From: Planctomycetota bacterium
GTDB lineage: Bacteria > Planctomycetota > UBA1135 > GCA-002686595
Length of the DNA stretch: 64,000 nucleotides
Reading direction: 5' to 3'
Assembly: GCA_002683825.1 (NCBI GenBank)
Contig: NYUD01000016.1
Coordinates: 90,284-154,283 of the forward strand
This document shows, piece after piece, positions 7,674 through 16,354 of the stretch. Made by a program: the position numbers and the translations under genes. Every line of letters starts with the position of its first letter. The first letter of the stretch is position 1. Below the pieces are notes generated by a model, which made no database searches, had not been told where the DNA came from, and was given only the letters and a program-made list of their open reading frames with translations.

Positions 7674-9535
7674 TCCCGTGTGTCCTTTGCCAGGAGTCGC
7701 AGGTTGGCGCGCGCAGTTTCGTGATCGGGTTGGATGGCCAGGATGCGTTCGAAGCGCGATCTTGCCGACTCGAAATCACCCCCTTTTGCGTCGAGGATCC
7801 CCAGGTTGTTCCAGGCCTTGACGAAGTAGGGGTCGGCCACGAGCGCCGCTTCCCAGGCGGCCCTCGCCTCGGCGGTTCTACCGAGCGACATCGAGGCGTC
7901 CCCCGAACCGGCATGGTGCTGGGGGTGCAAGGGGTCGAGCTCGATCAGCCGGGCGTAGGTCTGGAGGGCGAGTTCGAACTGCCCCCTGTCGAACTGCACC
8001 GAGGCCAGTCCGCGTAGAAGCGCGGTGTTTTCGGGAAAGAGTCGAAGGAGCGTCCGATAGAGCGCCTCCGCCGGTTCGTATTCCTTGCGGTTGGCCCGCG
8101 CCCGGGCCGCGAAGAGCGCCTGGTAGGGATCCAGGGTTTTCCCGCGGAGCCCGTTGGCGGTGAGCTCGATCACTCCCTGCCAGTCCTCGTTGCGTGCCGC
8201 CTTCTGGATCCGGCGATAGAGCAGGTGATCGGCGTGGCGGTCCTTCGGATCGGGCAGTTGGGCCTGCGCATCGAGCGCGAGCGGGGCGAAGCCGTAGCCC
8301 AGGGCGGCCAGCTTGTCACGGGTCGCGGCGTCCAGGGCCATTTCGCCCGGCGAGGGCGGGGCGGGAAAGTCCCCGATGAGTGCTTCGAAGCGTTTCACCC
8401 AGCTAGCGCGTGCCGCGCCCCCTTCGGCGAACAGGTTGGTGCGCTCACCGGGGTCGCTCTGCAGTCGATAGAGCTCGTCGGTCGGCGCCGAGATGAACTT
8501 GTCCGTTCCAAAACGCATGCCGGCCAGGTTGGACCACATGTATTCGTAGCGCGGCAGCAGCGTTTCGAAGTAGATCGCGCGTTCGCTGCGCTCTTCTCCC
8601 GGAGCACTCCACAGGGGTCTGAGGCTTCTGCCCTGAACGCCTGCGGGAGCGACCAACCCGGCGAGATCGAGGAGCGTGGGAGCGATATCCACGGTGCTGA
8701 CCGGTACATCGATCCGGATTCCCCGGGGGATTTCATCCGGCGCGCGCAGCAAGAGCGGCACGTGGATCGTTGCCTGATACACGAAGAGGCCGTGGGTGTC
8801 CTCTCCCTTGTCACCCAAGCCCTCGCCGTGGTCGGCGACGACGACCAGCGTGGTCCGGTCGTACAGCCCCCGGTCCTCGAGTGCATCGAGCAGTCGACCG
8901 ACGGCCGTATCGACCCGCGCGATCTCGGCGTCGTAGGGGTGTGTCTTTTCGGAAGAGGGGTGGTAGGGAAAGTGCGGTTCGAAGAAGTGCAACCAGCAAA
9001 AGAGAGGCTCGCCGCGGCGCGAGTCCATCCAGGCCAGGGCGCGTCGAACGACCGTCTCTGCGCTGCGCTCACGGTACGCGTCGAGAAAGGGCCTGGCGTC
9101 GTGCAGGAAGTCGTCGTCGTAGTGGTCGAAGCCCTGATCGAGGCCGTAGCGTGCGGAGAGCACTTCGGCCGCCAGGAAGGCTCCCGTGGAGTATCCCGCC
9201 GAGGCAAAGATCTCGGTGACGGTCTCGACCTCGTCCGGGAGGCGGTGGTTGCCGTTGTTGCGCGCACCGTGGGATGGGGGAAAGAGGCCCGTCAGAATGG
9301 AAGCGTGGGAGGGCAGCGTCGTCGGAGCCGTGGCGCTGGCATCGGTGAAGAGCGCACCGTCGGCCGCGATCCCATCGAGGTGGGGTGTTCGAGCAGCCCT
9401 GTAGCCGTAGGCCCCCAGGCGATCCGCGCGCGTCGTGTCCAGCGTGATCAGGATCGTGGCGGGCGGGCCGCCGCTGCCGGCGTTGCCGCAACCCGTCATG
9501 AGAGCCGCGAGGACGGGGAGGTCAAACGGGCGCAT
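7670..9535 (-). CDS. Sulfatase/alkaline-phosphatase-superfamily lipoprotein with C-terminal TPR repeats
   Basis: The 621-residue product is read from the ATG giving MRPFDLPVLAALMTGC, a lipoprotein signal with Cys16. An in-frame ATG 39 bases upstream is less likely. The sulfatase-superfamily core is clear: ILITLDTTRADRLGAYGY, the nucleophile region TTLPSHASILTG, FFEPHFPYHP, VVADHGEGLGDKGEDTHG and STVDIAPTLLDLAG. In place of the formylglycine motif C/S-x-P-x-R it has T-L-P-S-H, so the modified cysteine or serine of true sulfatases is absent. A Thr nucleophile, phosphoesterase or transferase chemistry is possible. Residues from about 430 onward form four or so TPR-like repeats (EYEPAEALYRTLLRLFPENT, ALQTYARLIELDP). 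It is the middle gene of a three-gene minus-strand set. Confidence 0.85.
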   Translation of the reverse strand: MRPFDLPVLAALMTGCGNAGSGGPPATILITLDTTRADRLGAYGYRAARTPHLDGIAADGALFTDASATAPTTLPSHASILTGLFPPSHGARNNGNHRLPDEVETVTEIFASAGYSTGAFLAAEVLSARYGLDQGFDHYDDDFLHDARPFLDAYRERSAETVVRRALAWMDSRRGEPLFCWLHFFEPHFPYHPSSEKTHPYDAEIARVDTAVGRLLDALEDRGLYDRTTLVVVADHGEGLGDKGEDTHGLFVYQATIHVPLLLRAPDEIPRGIRIDVPVSTVDIAPTLLDLAGLVAPAGVQGRSLRPLWSAPGEERSERAIYFETLLPRYEYMWSNLAGMRFGTDKFISAPTDELYRLQSDPGERTNLFAEGGAARASWVKRFEALIGDFPAPPSPGEMALDAATRDKLAALGYGFAPLALDAQAQLPDPKDRHADHLLYRRIQKAARNEDWQGVIELTANGLRGKTLDPYQALFAARARANRKEYEPAEALYRTLLRLFPENTALLRGLASVQFDRGQFELALQTYARLIELDPLHPQHHAGSGDASMSLGRTAEARAAWEAALVADPYFVKAWNNLGILDAKGGDFESARSRFERILAIQPDHETARANLRLLAKDTRE

Positions 9536-9589
9536 CGTGAGAGGGATCCTCGGTGGCGGGCAAGCCGGGGTCAAGCTTCAAGGGCTGGC

Positions 9590-10903
9590 CTAGCCACCGT
9601 CCTCGCCCCCGCCGTAGCCCAGCTCATCGAGCGCCTTCAACAGGCTCTCCCCGGGATTCTCGAAGGTTGCGGGGAGGGCATAGCCGCGATCGCCGGCGGC
9701 TTCTTCGAAGCGCGCCTCGTGCGGTTGGAAGTTCGGGCCGAGGTCCGTCGTTTCGCGCCTGTCCAGCTCCAGGTCGAAGGTGTGCCGGGCCCCGACCTTG
9801 CCGGTGCGCGGATCGAAGTGGCGTAGGTACTTCTTTCCGTCCAGGATCAAGCAGTCATTGTGCCGTCCCATCGCGGACATGCGCGCATAGATCGGGCGTT
9901 CGGTGCCGTCGTACGGAGCGCCTTCGACGGCCTTCAAAAGACTCATGCCGGACAGTACGTCCGGAACGTCGAGCCCGGTCCACTCCAGAAGCGTGGGCGT
10001 GATGTCGAGATTGGCCGTCGGGCCCTTTACCACGCGGTTGGGCACGGAGCGACCCGGAAGGACGTAGCAGGGAATGCGGAGATTGAAATCGTGGACCGTG
10101 GCCTTTTTCTGGCGAAACCGCTTGCCGTACCCCACGAGCTCGTCGTCCTCGAAGTTCTCACCGTGATCGCTTGTGACGAGAAAGATCAGGTCTCCACGGT
10201 AGCGGGCGTGGAAGAACTCGTAGAGCTCGATGATGCGCTCGTCGACGTACTCGCAAGCGGCGCGATAGGAGCCTGAGAAGGGAGCGCTGTCCCAACGAAC
10301 GTCCCCGGCCCTGCGGCCGTGTACGTCGATGTAGTGCACGTAGGTGAACTCGGGAGTCGTGTATTCGCGATTCGAAAAGTGCTCCAACACCGCCGGATTG
10401 ACCGTGTCCGACCACATCCGGTCCGTCCAGACCGTGTTGCCATGGCCGCGGTTGTTGCCCTGGCTGTTGATGAACTCGCTCGACTGGTACTCGTCGAAGG
10501 CTTCATGGAAGGGGTTCCATTCGTGCAGGAACGGATTGGTGATGAAGCCAGCGGTGTGGTAGCCCGCATCGTGAAGGAATCGCGGTAGCAGAGGGACGCT
10601 CTTCGAAAAGGTCGACATGACCTTGCCGTTCATGTGGCCGTCGGCGCCGTGCTGCTGGGGATAGAGTCCCGAGACCATGCTGATGACCGAAGGGTAGGTC
10701 CACGGCGCGACCGCTCGCATCTCTTCGAAGCGCACGCCGCGATCGGAGAGGGCCTTCGTCTTCGGCATCCAGGTGTCGGCGGCGTCGGCACGCAACTGAT
10801 CGACGAGGATGAGGACGACGTTCGGGTGTTTGCCGGGGGCTTTGGCTCCGCAGGCAGCGGAAAAGGCAAGGGCCGTCGCGCAGAGAAGAAAATACCTGGG
10901 CAT
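9590..10903 (-). CDS. Sulfatase/alkaline-phosphatase-superfamily lipoprotein
   Basis: This 437-residue protein begins MPRYFLLCATALAFSAAC, a lipoprotein signal with Cys18. Superfamily landmarks are NVVLILVDQLRADA, APWTYPSVISMVSGLYP at the nucleophile position, VTSDHGENFEDDELVGYG and LDITPTLLEWTG. The nucleophile segment reads W-T-Y-P-S-V, again without the C/S-x-P-x-R formylglycine signature. The conserved Asp-His pair in DHGEN, which binds metal, is kept. It lies 54 bases upstream of the TPR-bearing homologue. The pair plus the PqqB-like lipoprotein probably form one transcript that starts in the 185-base divergent gap before the glycosyltransferase gene at 11089. The substrate is unknown; sulfated or phosphorylated glycans are the usual guess for exported members. 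Confidence 0.85.
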   Translation of the reverse strand: MPRYFLLCATALAFSAACGAKAPGKHPNVVLILVDQLRADAADTWMPKTKALSDRGVRFEEMRAVAPWTYPSVISMVSGLYPQQHGADGHMNGKVMSTFSKSVPLLPRFLHDAGYHTAGFITNPFLHEWNPFHEAFDEYQSSEFINSQGNNRGHGNTVWTDRMWSDTVNPAVLEHFSNREYTTPEFTYVHYIDVHGRRAGDVRWDSAPFSGSYRAACEYVDERIIELYEFFHARYRGDLIFLVTSDHGENFEDDELVGYGKRFRQKKATVHDFNLRIPCYVLPGRSVPNRVVKGPTANLDITPTLLEWTGLDVPDVLSGMSLLKAVEGAPYDGTERPIYARMSAMGRHNDCLILDGKKYLRHFDPRTGKVGARHTFDLELDRRETTDLGPNFQPHEARFEEAAGDRGYALPATFENPGESLLKALDELGYGGGEDGG

Positions 10904-11088
10904 GAGCTTGGAATCTTGGAATACGGGTCACGGTCGAGCAAGGTTGGCGGGACCGTCGTTTCCGGCGGGGGATGGGAGTGGGGTTTCGGTCCAACCAAAG
11001 CGCCCGCACTGCGTAGGTTCCCACCCGACGGGCGGCTAGACTTCGCTCTTTCAGCGCCCCGGATGGCCGTAAAAGGGGCCGTTTTCCG

Positions 11089-12936
11089 ATGACCGACACG
11101 CCCCGCCCCCAGATCCAACCGCTCCAGACCGAACGCTCCCTTCGCTTCGGGCTGCCCTTTCCCGGGTGGGGAGGCTGGAAGGGCGAGCTCGCCATCCTGT
11201 CTCTGTTCGCCCTGGCCACCCTGATCCTGACCTGGCCGATCGCCATCAGCATGGACCAGGCCAGCGGCCTGCGCGGAGACTACTTCAACAACCTGTGGAA
11301 CGCCTGGTGGATGCGGAAGTCCCTCACCGGAGGCATGTCGCCCTGGTGGACGGACTACATGTACTACCCCGAAGGGATCTCCCTCAAGCGACATACGCTG
11401 TCGCCGATCAATGCGGGACTGGGGGCCCTCTTCGGTTCCTTTCTCTCACCCCACGCCGCTTTCAATGCGGTGCTGATGTGGCACCTGGCGTTGTCGGGGT
11501 GGACCTTCTCGCTCCTGGCGCGTTACGTCACGCGCTCGAGCGGCGGGGGAATCCTCGGAGGGCTCCTGTACACCTTCGCGCCGTTCCACTTTTACTACCT
11601 GTGCCAGATCAACGTGTTCACGTGGGAGTTCGCACCTCTGGCTGTGCTTTTCTTCCTGCGCTTTTACAGCCACGGTCGGCGAGCGGATCTGGTCGGCGTG
11701 GGACTCACGATGATGGCCATCGCCATGAGCACGTCCTACTTCGTGATGTACGTGTTCCTGATGGTCGGGCTGCTCGTGCCCTTGGGGCGTTTCTGGGATT
11801 CATCGATTCCCTGGAAGGACGGCGTGCTGAGGACGGTGATCGCAGGCGCGGTCGGCGCTGTCGGCGTGGTGCTGGGGGCCCTGCCGCTGTTGTGGGCCAT
11901 GGTGGGGCCGGAGTCCGCGCTCGAGGCCGCGATTGCAGCCAGCGATACGGCCCAGGGAAGGCGAGAAAACGATCTCTTCGGCTACTTCTGGCTGGGCGGC
12001 CCCGAGGAAGTCGTGGTGTCGTGGCCCACGATGCTCGGCTACGGAACGCTCCTGCTCTGGATCGTGGGCAGGAGGGGGGTCGCATCGGAACGGTTCTGGC
12101 TCTGGGTCGGTGGCATTTTCGTCGTCCTCAGCCTCGGCAGCGACCTGGATGTGGGCGGGGAGCCGACGGGGATCTGGATGCCCTTCGCGGTTTTCAAGAA
12201 CATTCCCGTCCTCTCCATGCTTCGGAAGGCGGACCGCTTCTTCTTCGTGATTCAGTTCTGCGCGGGAATTCTGACCGCCGCGGCCTGGGCAACGCTGGCG
12301 AAGCGCCTCGGCAGCGAAGGCAAACGCTACTGCGCCCTCGCCGTTGTGGCAGCCATTCTCCTGTTCGAGACCCAGGCCGTACCGCTCGCCCGTTTCGACT
12401 ACGAGGCCCCGCGCTGGTTTCACACGCTCGCGGAGGACGACTCGGTTCAGGCGGTGGTCGAGTTGCCGTCCATGGATCTCGATGTGGTCAACGCGCGGTT
12501 TCTCTTGAGTCAGATCGTGCACGGGAAGAAGCAGCCCCTGGGGTATACGACTTCCATGGCGGTTTCCACGATTCAGGAGAAGAGGATGCTCGAGGTCGTC
12601 AACAAGTACGCGCACTTCCTGCGTCACGCAGGAACGCCTTCGAAGAAGGACACGCCCTTCCAGCGACTGATGAGCGAGATCGGGATCGATCGGGTCATCC
12701 AGCACAAGAGCATGCCGCGCTCCCGCGAACCGAATCCGAAGATCGACGGAAAGGTCCTCTGGGCACCCTTCTTCGTCGTGGCCCGCCAGCTGATGGACGT
12801 GCGGCAGATGGGACGGTATATCGATGAGCCTCTCCCGGGAGAAAAGATGGTTGGTCTTCGCGCCGACTTCTCCCGGGCCTTCGGTTTGCCGGTCTACGAG
12901 GACGCAGAAGTGATGGTCTTTGCGGTGAAGCCATGA
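11089..12936 (+). CDS. Polytopic membrane protein, GT-C-type glycosyltransferase-like
   Basis: The 615-residue protein has about ten hydrophobic segments. The first is LAILSLFALATLILTWPIAI, followed by an extracytoplasmic loop with GDYFNNLWNAWW, YYPEG and LSPINA. This arrangement (an acidic residue in the first loop, then many helices and a soluble C-terminal part) is that of GT-C glycosyltransferases using polyprenyl-phosphate sugars. No family-specific motif is strong enough to fix donor or acceptor. The C-terminal ~170 residues are soluble. The stop overlaps the start of a polyprenyl-phosphate GT2 gene by ATGA. That makes a donor-maker/donor-user pair likely: the GT2 loads the lipid and this protein transfers the sugar outside. 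Confidence 0.65.
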   Translation: MTDTPRPQIQPLQTERSLRFGLPFPGWGGWKGELAILSLFALATLILTWPIAISMDQASGLRGDYFNNLWNAWWMRKSLTGGMSPWWTDYMYYPEGISLKRHTLSPINAGLGALFGSFLSPHAAFNAVLMWHLALSGWTFSLLARYVTRSSGGGILGGLLYTFAPFHFYYLCQINVFTWEFAPLAVLFFLRFYSHGRRADLVGVGLTMMAIAMSTSYFVMYVFLMVGLLVPLGRFWDSSIPWKDGVLRTVIAGAVGAVGVVLGALPLLWAMVGPESALEAAIAASDTAQGRRENDLFGYFWLGGPEEVVVSWPTMLGYGTLLLWIVGRRGVASERFWLWVGGIFVVLSLGSDLDVGGEPTGIWMPFAVFKNIPVLSMLRKADRFFFVIQFCAGILTAAAWATLAKRLGSEGKRYCALAVVAAILLFETQAVPLARFDYEAPRWFHTLAEDDSVQAVVELPSMDLDVVNARFLLSQIVHGKKQPLGYTTSMAVSTIQEKRMLEVVNKYAHFLRHAGTPSKKDTPFQRLMSEIGIDRVIQHKSMPRSREPNPKIDGKVLWAPFFVVARQLMDVRQMGRYIDEPLPGEKMVGLRADFSRAFGLPVYEDAEVMVFAVKP

Positions 12937-13898
12937 GCGAAACTCCGGTCCTTTCCGTCGTGCTGCCGTGCCTCAACGAGGGGGCTCACCTCGAAGAGTC
13001 TCTGGGCGTGATCGCTCGAGCCGTCGAGGAAGCGGGCGTGAGCTACGAGCTCATCGTCATCGACGACGGTTCGAGCGATGACACGTGGGACGTCCTCAAA
13101 CGTTGCAAAGAGAGACGTCCGCAGCTGCGCGCCGTGCGCTTGAGCCGGCGTTTCGGCAAGGAGTTCGCCCTGTGTGCGGGGGTGGAGCGCGCCCGCGGGC
13201 AGGGGCTCCTGATCATGGATGGGGACCTGCAGCATCCCCCCAGCCTCATCCCCCGGATGGTGGCGGCCTGGCGGGAGGAGGGCTTCGAAGTGGTCCAGGG
13301 GCAGAAGGAACACAGGGGGGAGGAACCGTTTCTTTCCGCCCTGGGAGCGCGTCTGTTCTACGGGTTGATGCGGCGCCTGTCGGGCTTCGATCTCCACGGG
13401 GCCAGTGACTTCCAACTGCTCGACCGCAGGGCCGTCGACGCCTGGGGGACGATGGGTGAGCGCGGTGTCTTCTTCCGCGGGATGTCCGCCTGGCTGGGTT
13501 TCAAGCGCAAGCAAATCCCTTTCCGGGTAGAGGAGAGGGCGGGCGGGGCGACGAGATGGGGGCCCCTGGGCCTGGCCCGCCTGGCCGTCACGGGCATCAC
13601 GGCCTTCTCCTCGGCCCCGATCCACTTGTTGACCCTGACGGGCGCCGTGTTCTTCCTGTTCGCCCTCTTGCTGGGCATACAGACCCTCTACAATTGGCTC
13701 CTCGGTCGGGCGGAGCAGGGATTCACGACCGTCATCGTCCTCGTCCTTCTGGTAGGCAGCTTGTTGCTGATGGGGCTCGGCCTCATAGGGCTTTATGTCT
13801 CCCGGATCTACGATGAGGTCAAGGGTCGCCCGCGCTACGTCGTCGCGGACGAGCTGGGCCGAACCCCGCCGGGAGCCGTCCCGGATTCGGGATCCTGA
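12933..13898 (+). CDS. Polyprenyl-phosphate glycosyltransferase, GT2 (GtrB/DPM1-like)
   Basis: This 321-residue enzyme has the GT2 core LSVVLPCLNEG, VIDDGSSDDTWDVL and MDGDLQHPP. The last carries the DxD-type metal site, and QHPP is typical of GtrB, ArnC and dolichol-phosphate mannosyltransferases. SRRFGKEFALCAGVERA and ASDFQLLDRRAVDA are also diagnostic of that subgroup. Two C-terminal transmembrane helices (LLTLTGAVFFLFALLLGIQ and IVLVLLVGSLLLMGLGLIGL) anchor it in the inner membrane. It should transfer a sugar from a nucleotide donor to undecaprenyl phosphate. Its start overlaps the upstream GT-C-like gene, and the two probably form a membrane glycan-modification unit. Confidence 0.9.
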   Translation: MSETPVLSVVLPCLNEGAHLEESLGVIARAVEEAGVSYELIVIDDGSSDDTWDVLKRCKERRPQLRAVRLSRRFGKEFALCAGVERARGQGLLIMDGDLQHPPSLIPRMVAAWREEGFEVVQGQKEHRGEEPFLSALGARLFYGLMRRLSGFDLHGASDFQLLDRRAVDAWGTMGERGVFFRGMSAWLGFKRKQIPFRVEERAGGATRWGPLGLARLAVTGITAFSSAPIHLLTLTGAVFFLFALLLGIQTLYNWLLGRAEQGFTTVIVLVLLVGSLLLMGLGLIGLYVSRIYDEVKGRPRYVVADELGRTPPGAVPDSGS

Positions 13899-13954
13899 CC
13901 ATGCCATCGCTAGAATGACGGGAACCTCGAGTCCCGGACCCGCGTCGTACCTCC

Positions 13955-16324
13955 ATGAGCGTCCCCCCCAAGATCGCCGAGGACTACCGGTCGTCCTCCT
14001 TCCTGTCCCCTGCGGAAAGCGCCTCCCCCCCCGATTTTGCGCAGCCCGCGGACAACGGTCACCGGGTAGCCGAACACGCGGACTGGGTCCGATCCCTGGC
14101 CCGTAGGCTGGTCCGCGACCCCTCCGGAGCGGAGGACGTCGCCCAGGAGGCGCTCCTGGCGGCTCTGTCCTCGCCCCCGCGGGATGCCGAGGATTCCCAC
14201 CGGCTGAAGGCCTGGTTGGGACGGGTGACCCACAATCTCTCCCACCTGGCCCTGCGGCGCAGCCTGCGCCGGCGCTGGCGCGAGGAGTGCGTCGCCCGGG
14301 ACGAGTGGATGACCTCGACCGTCGATCGCGTCGCCAGCTCGGCCCTGCGGGGCGAGCTGAAGGCCTGCGTCCGATCCCTGGCCGAGCCCTACCGCAGCTC
14401 CGTCGAGTTGCGCTACTTCGAGGGGCTTTCGATCGCAGCCATCGCGGCGCAGGAAGATGCGAGCGAGAACGCGGTGCGCAAACGCCTGTGGCGGGCGCGC
14501 AATCAACTTCGACAGACCATGGAGGGGATGCACAACGGCGAGCGCTCGGCCTGGTTCTCGGGCCTGCTGCCCCTGTTTTCCCTGGGGCGCACGGGGCCGG
14601 CCGCGAAGTCGGCGACGTCGCAGGGGCTTCTCGGGGTTGCCGCGGCCGGGGCGCTCTTGCTCGTGAGCATCGGTAGCGTCTCGCTCGTCCTGCGCGACAC
14701 GGAACGGCTCGAACCTGTTCTCGTCCGGACCGAGCGCTTCGATTCCCGTTCCCCCCGAGGTTCCGAGCGGGTTGCGCTGATGCCGGCGAACCCCTCCCAT
14801 GTCGGCGAGTTGCGATCCGTCATGCGCCAGGATCCACCCGGCTCTCCGATCGTCGATCCGCTCCGAGAGTCCAGCGAAGAAGTCTCCGCCGTAGCACCCG
14901 TGGCCCAGGGCGGGCTCGTGCGTGGATCCCTGGTGGGTCTGGACGGCCTGCCGCTTGCCGGTGTCTCGCTGGTGGACGCCGACGCCCCCGGCCGCCGGCT
15001 AGGCCAAACCGCCGAAGACGGCAGCTTTGGATTCGCAGCGGACGCTCTGCCCCTGCGGCTGCAAATCGGCTCCGAACGCTTCACGTTCCTGCGTGAAGAA
15101 CGCATTCGTCACGGCGGAGAAGCGACCCACCACACACTGGTGGCGGCTCCGGCAACGAGTGTTGCGGGGCTCGTGTTGAGCGAAGAGGGATATTCCCTGG
15201 ATGCGGTGCAGATCGAGCTGCGCTTCGACGAGCGCGCCTTCTTGTCCCTGGATCTGCCGCTACAACTGGATTCCACCGGCTTCCTGGGGGAGGTCGATTT
15301 CGAGGGCCGCTTCGAGCTCGCGCGCGTGCCCGTCTGGGAGGGGATCTCCCTGGGTTTCTCCCGCCCCGGTTATCGGGCGAGTGAGGTTGCGACTTTCGAC
15401 GTCCACCTCGACATGCGAATCATTCTCAGGCTCGCGGATTCTCCGGACGAACTCGCCCACTATGGCGCCCCCGCCACCCGCGGTACCGTGAGGTCGAACT
15501 CGACGAGCACGGTTTCAGCCGGGGAGCAAGGGCAGCTGCTTGGAATGTTGGTCGATGCCGGCGGACGTCCCCTGGCCGACTGGCGCGTGGCCGCCATGCT
15601 CGATGAAGGGGACGAAGGGGGCCAGCCGCAGGGTGAGAGCATGCTCATGGAGGAGGGGACGACCGCGGAGGACGGATCGTTCACACTCCCGGGCAAGCTG
15701 GGCGAGGCCTACCTGCTGATGGCCTACCATCCCCTGCACCTGGAAGCGGTCCACGGCGGACCGTACTTCGCGGGTGCGGCACCCATCGAGATGTGCTGGG
15801 TGCCCCGGATGAACCGCCATAGCGTTTCTGGACGCGTGGTCGGAGAGGACGGACGCCCCCTGGCGAATGCGCGACTGGACGTGCTCCTGGTCATGGGCCG
15901 GGAAGGGATGGGTGCCGGGGTTCCCACGCACCGTTTCGTCCATGCCGATGAGAACGGTGCATTCGAGTTTGCCGACCTTCCGGGCGCTTCACTCCTGATC
16001 GAGGCCGATCACCCGAGCGCCGGTCCGAAGCGATTCGGTCCGAGCGCTGCCGAGCTCGTCGTGCTCGAGGGCGAGGCCTATCTCGGGCTGGAAGGGGCCT
16101 GCGGGGATTCGTTCGCGGTCCTCGACGCAGACGGTGAGGCACTGACCCTGCGGGGTCCTTTGACAAGCGCCGCTCGTGCCCCGATTTACGCGGGTCACGA
16201 CGGCAGAACGGCGATGGTGGCGGTCGAGGGAAGGGCCCACACGCTGGTGCTCTTCGAGAATGGCCGCGAGGAACGGCTGCCCCTGGATCTCGAGCCCGGA
16301 GAACGTCGCCGCATGCGTCCCTGA
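13955..16324 (+). CDS. ECF sigma factor fused through a membrane helix to carboxypeptidase-regulatory-like domains
   Basis: The 789-residue product starts as an ECF sigma factor. Region 2 has ARRLVRDPSGAEDVAQEALL, and region 4 has YRSSVELRYFEGLSIAAIA with the recognition helix ENAVRKRLWRARNQLR, together about residues 35-195. A single hydrophobic segment follows (LLGVAAAGALLLVSIGSVSL, about 225-245). The remaining ~540 residues are beta-rich. They contain at least three carboxypeptidase-regulatory-like repeats, each with a G-x-V/L-x-x-x-x-G-x-P-L-A core (LVRGSLVGLDGLPLAG, LLGMLVDAGGRPLAD, VSGRVVGEDGRPLANA) and an ENGAF/EDGSF strand. Topology implies a cytoplasmic sigma domain tethered to an exported domain. 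No anti-sigma gene is adjacent, so the exported half may itself control release. The frame is uninterrupted, so it is not two genes. Confidence 0.85.
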   Translation: MSVPPKIAEDYRSSSFLSPAESASPPDFAQPADNGHRVAEHADWVRSLARRLVRDPSGAEDVAQEALLAALSSPPRDAEDSHRLKAWLGRVTHNLSHLALRRSLRRRWREECVARDEWMTSTVDRVASSALRGELKACVRSLAEPYRSSVELRYFEGLSIAAIAAQEDASENAVRKRLWRARNQLRQTMEGMHNGERSAWFSGLLPLFSLGRTGPAAKSATSQGLLGVAAAGALLLVSIGSVSLVLRDTERLEPVLVRTERFDSRSPRGSERVALMPANPSHVGELRSVMRQDPPGSPIVDPLRESSEEVSAVAPVAQGGLVRGSLVGLDGLPLAGVSLVDADAPGRRLGQTAEDGSFGFAADALPLRLQIGSERFTFLREERIRHGGEATHHTLVAAPATSVAGLVLSEEGYSLDAVQIELRFDERAFLSLDLPLQLDSTGFLGEVDFEGRFELARVPVWEGISLGFSRPGYRASEVATFDVHLDMRIILRLADSPDELAHYGAPATRGTVRSNSTSTVSAGEQGQLLGMLVDAGGRPLADWRVAAMLDEGDEGGQPQGESMLMEEGTTAEDGSFTLPGKLGEAYLLMAYHPLHLEAVHGGPYFAGAAPIEMCWVPRMNRHSVSGRVVGEDGRPLANARLDVLLVMGREGMGAGVPTHRFVHADENGAFEFADLPGASLLIEADHPSAGPKRFGPSAAELVVLEGEAYLGLEGACGDSFAVLDADGEALTLRGPLTSAARAPIYAGHDGRTAMVAVEGRAHTLVLFENGREERLPLDLEPGERRRMRP

Positions 16325-16354
16325 GACGGCTGGTGTGAGGGATCCGCGCCTCTT

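Noticed and set aside
6177-7724. Long open frame opposite the kinase and PqqB-like genes
   Set aside because: It runs antisense to two clearly coding genes. Long antisense frames are expected in DNA with such GC-rich third positions. The sequence has no domain-like motif.
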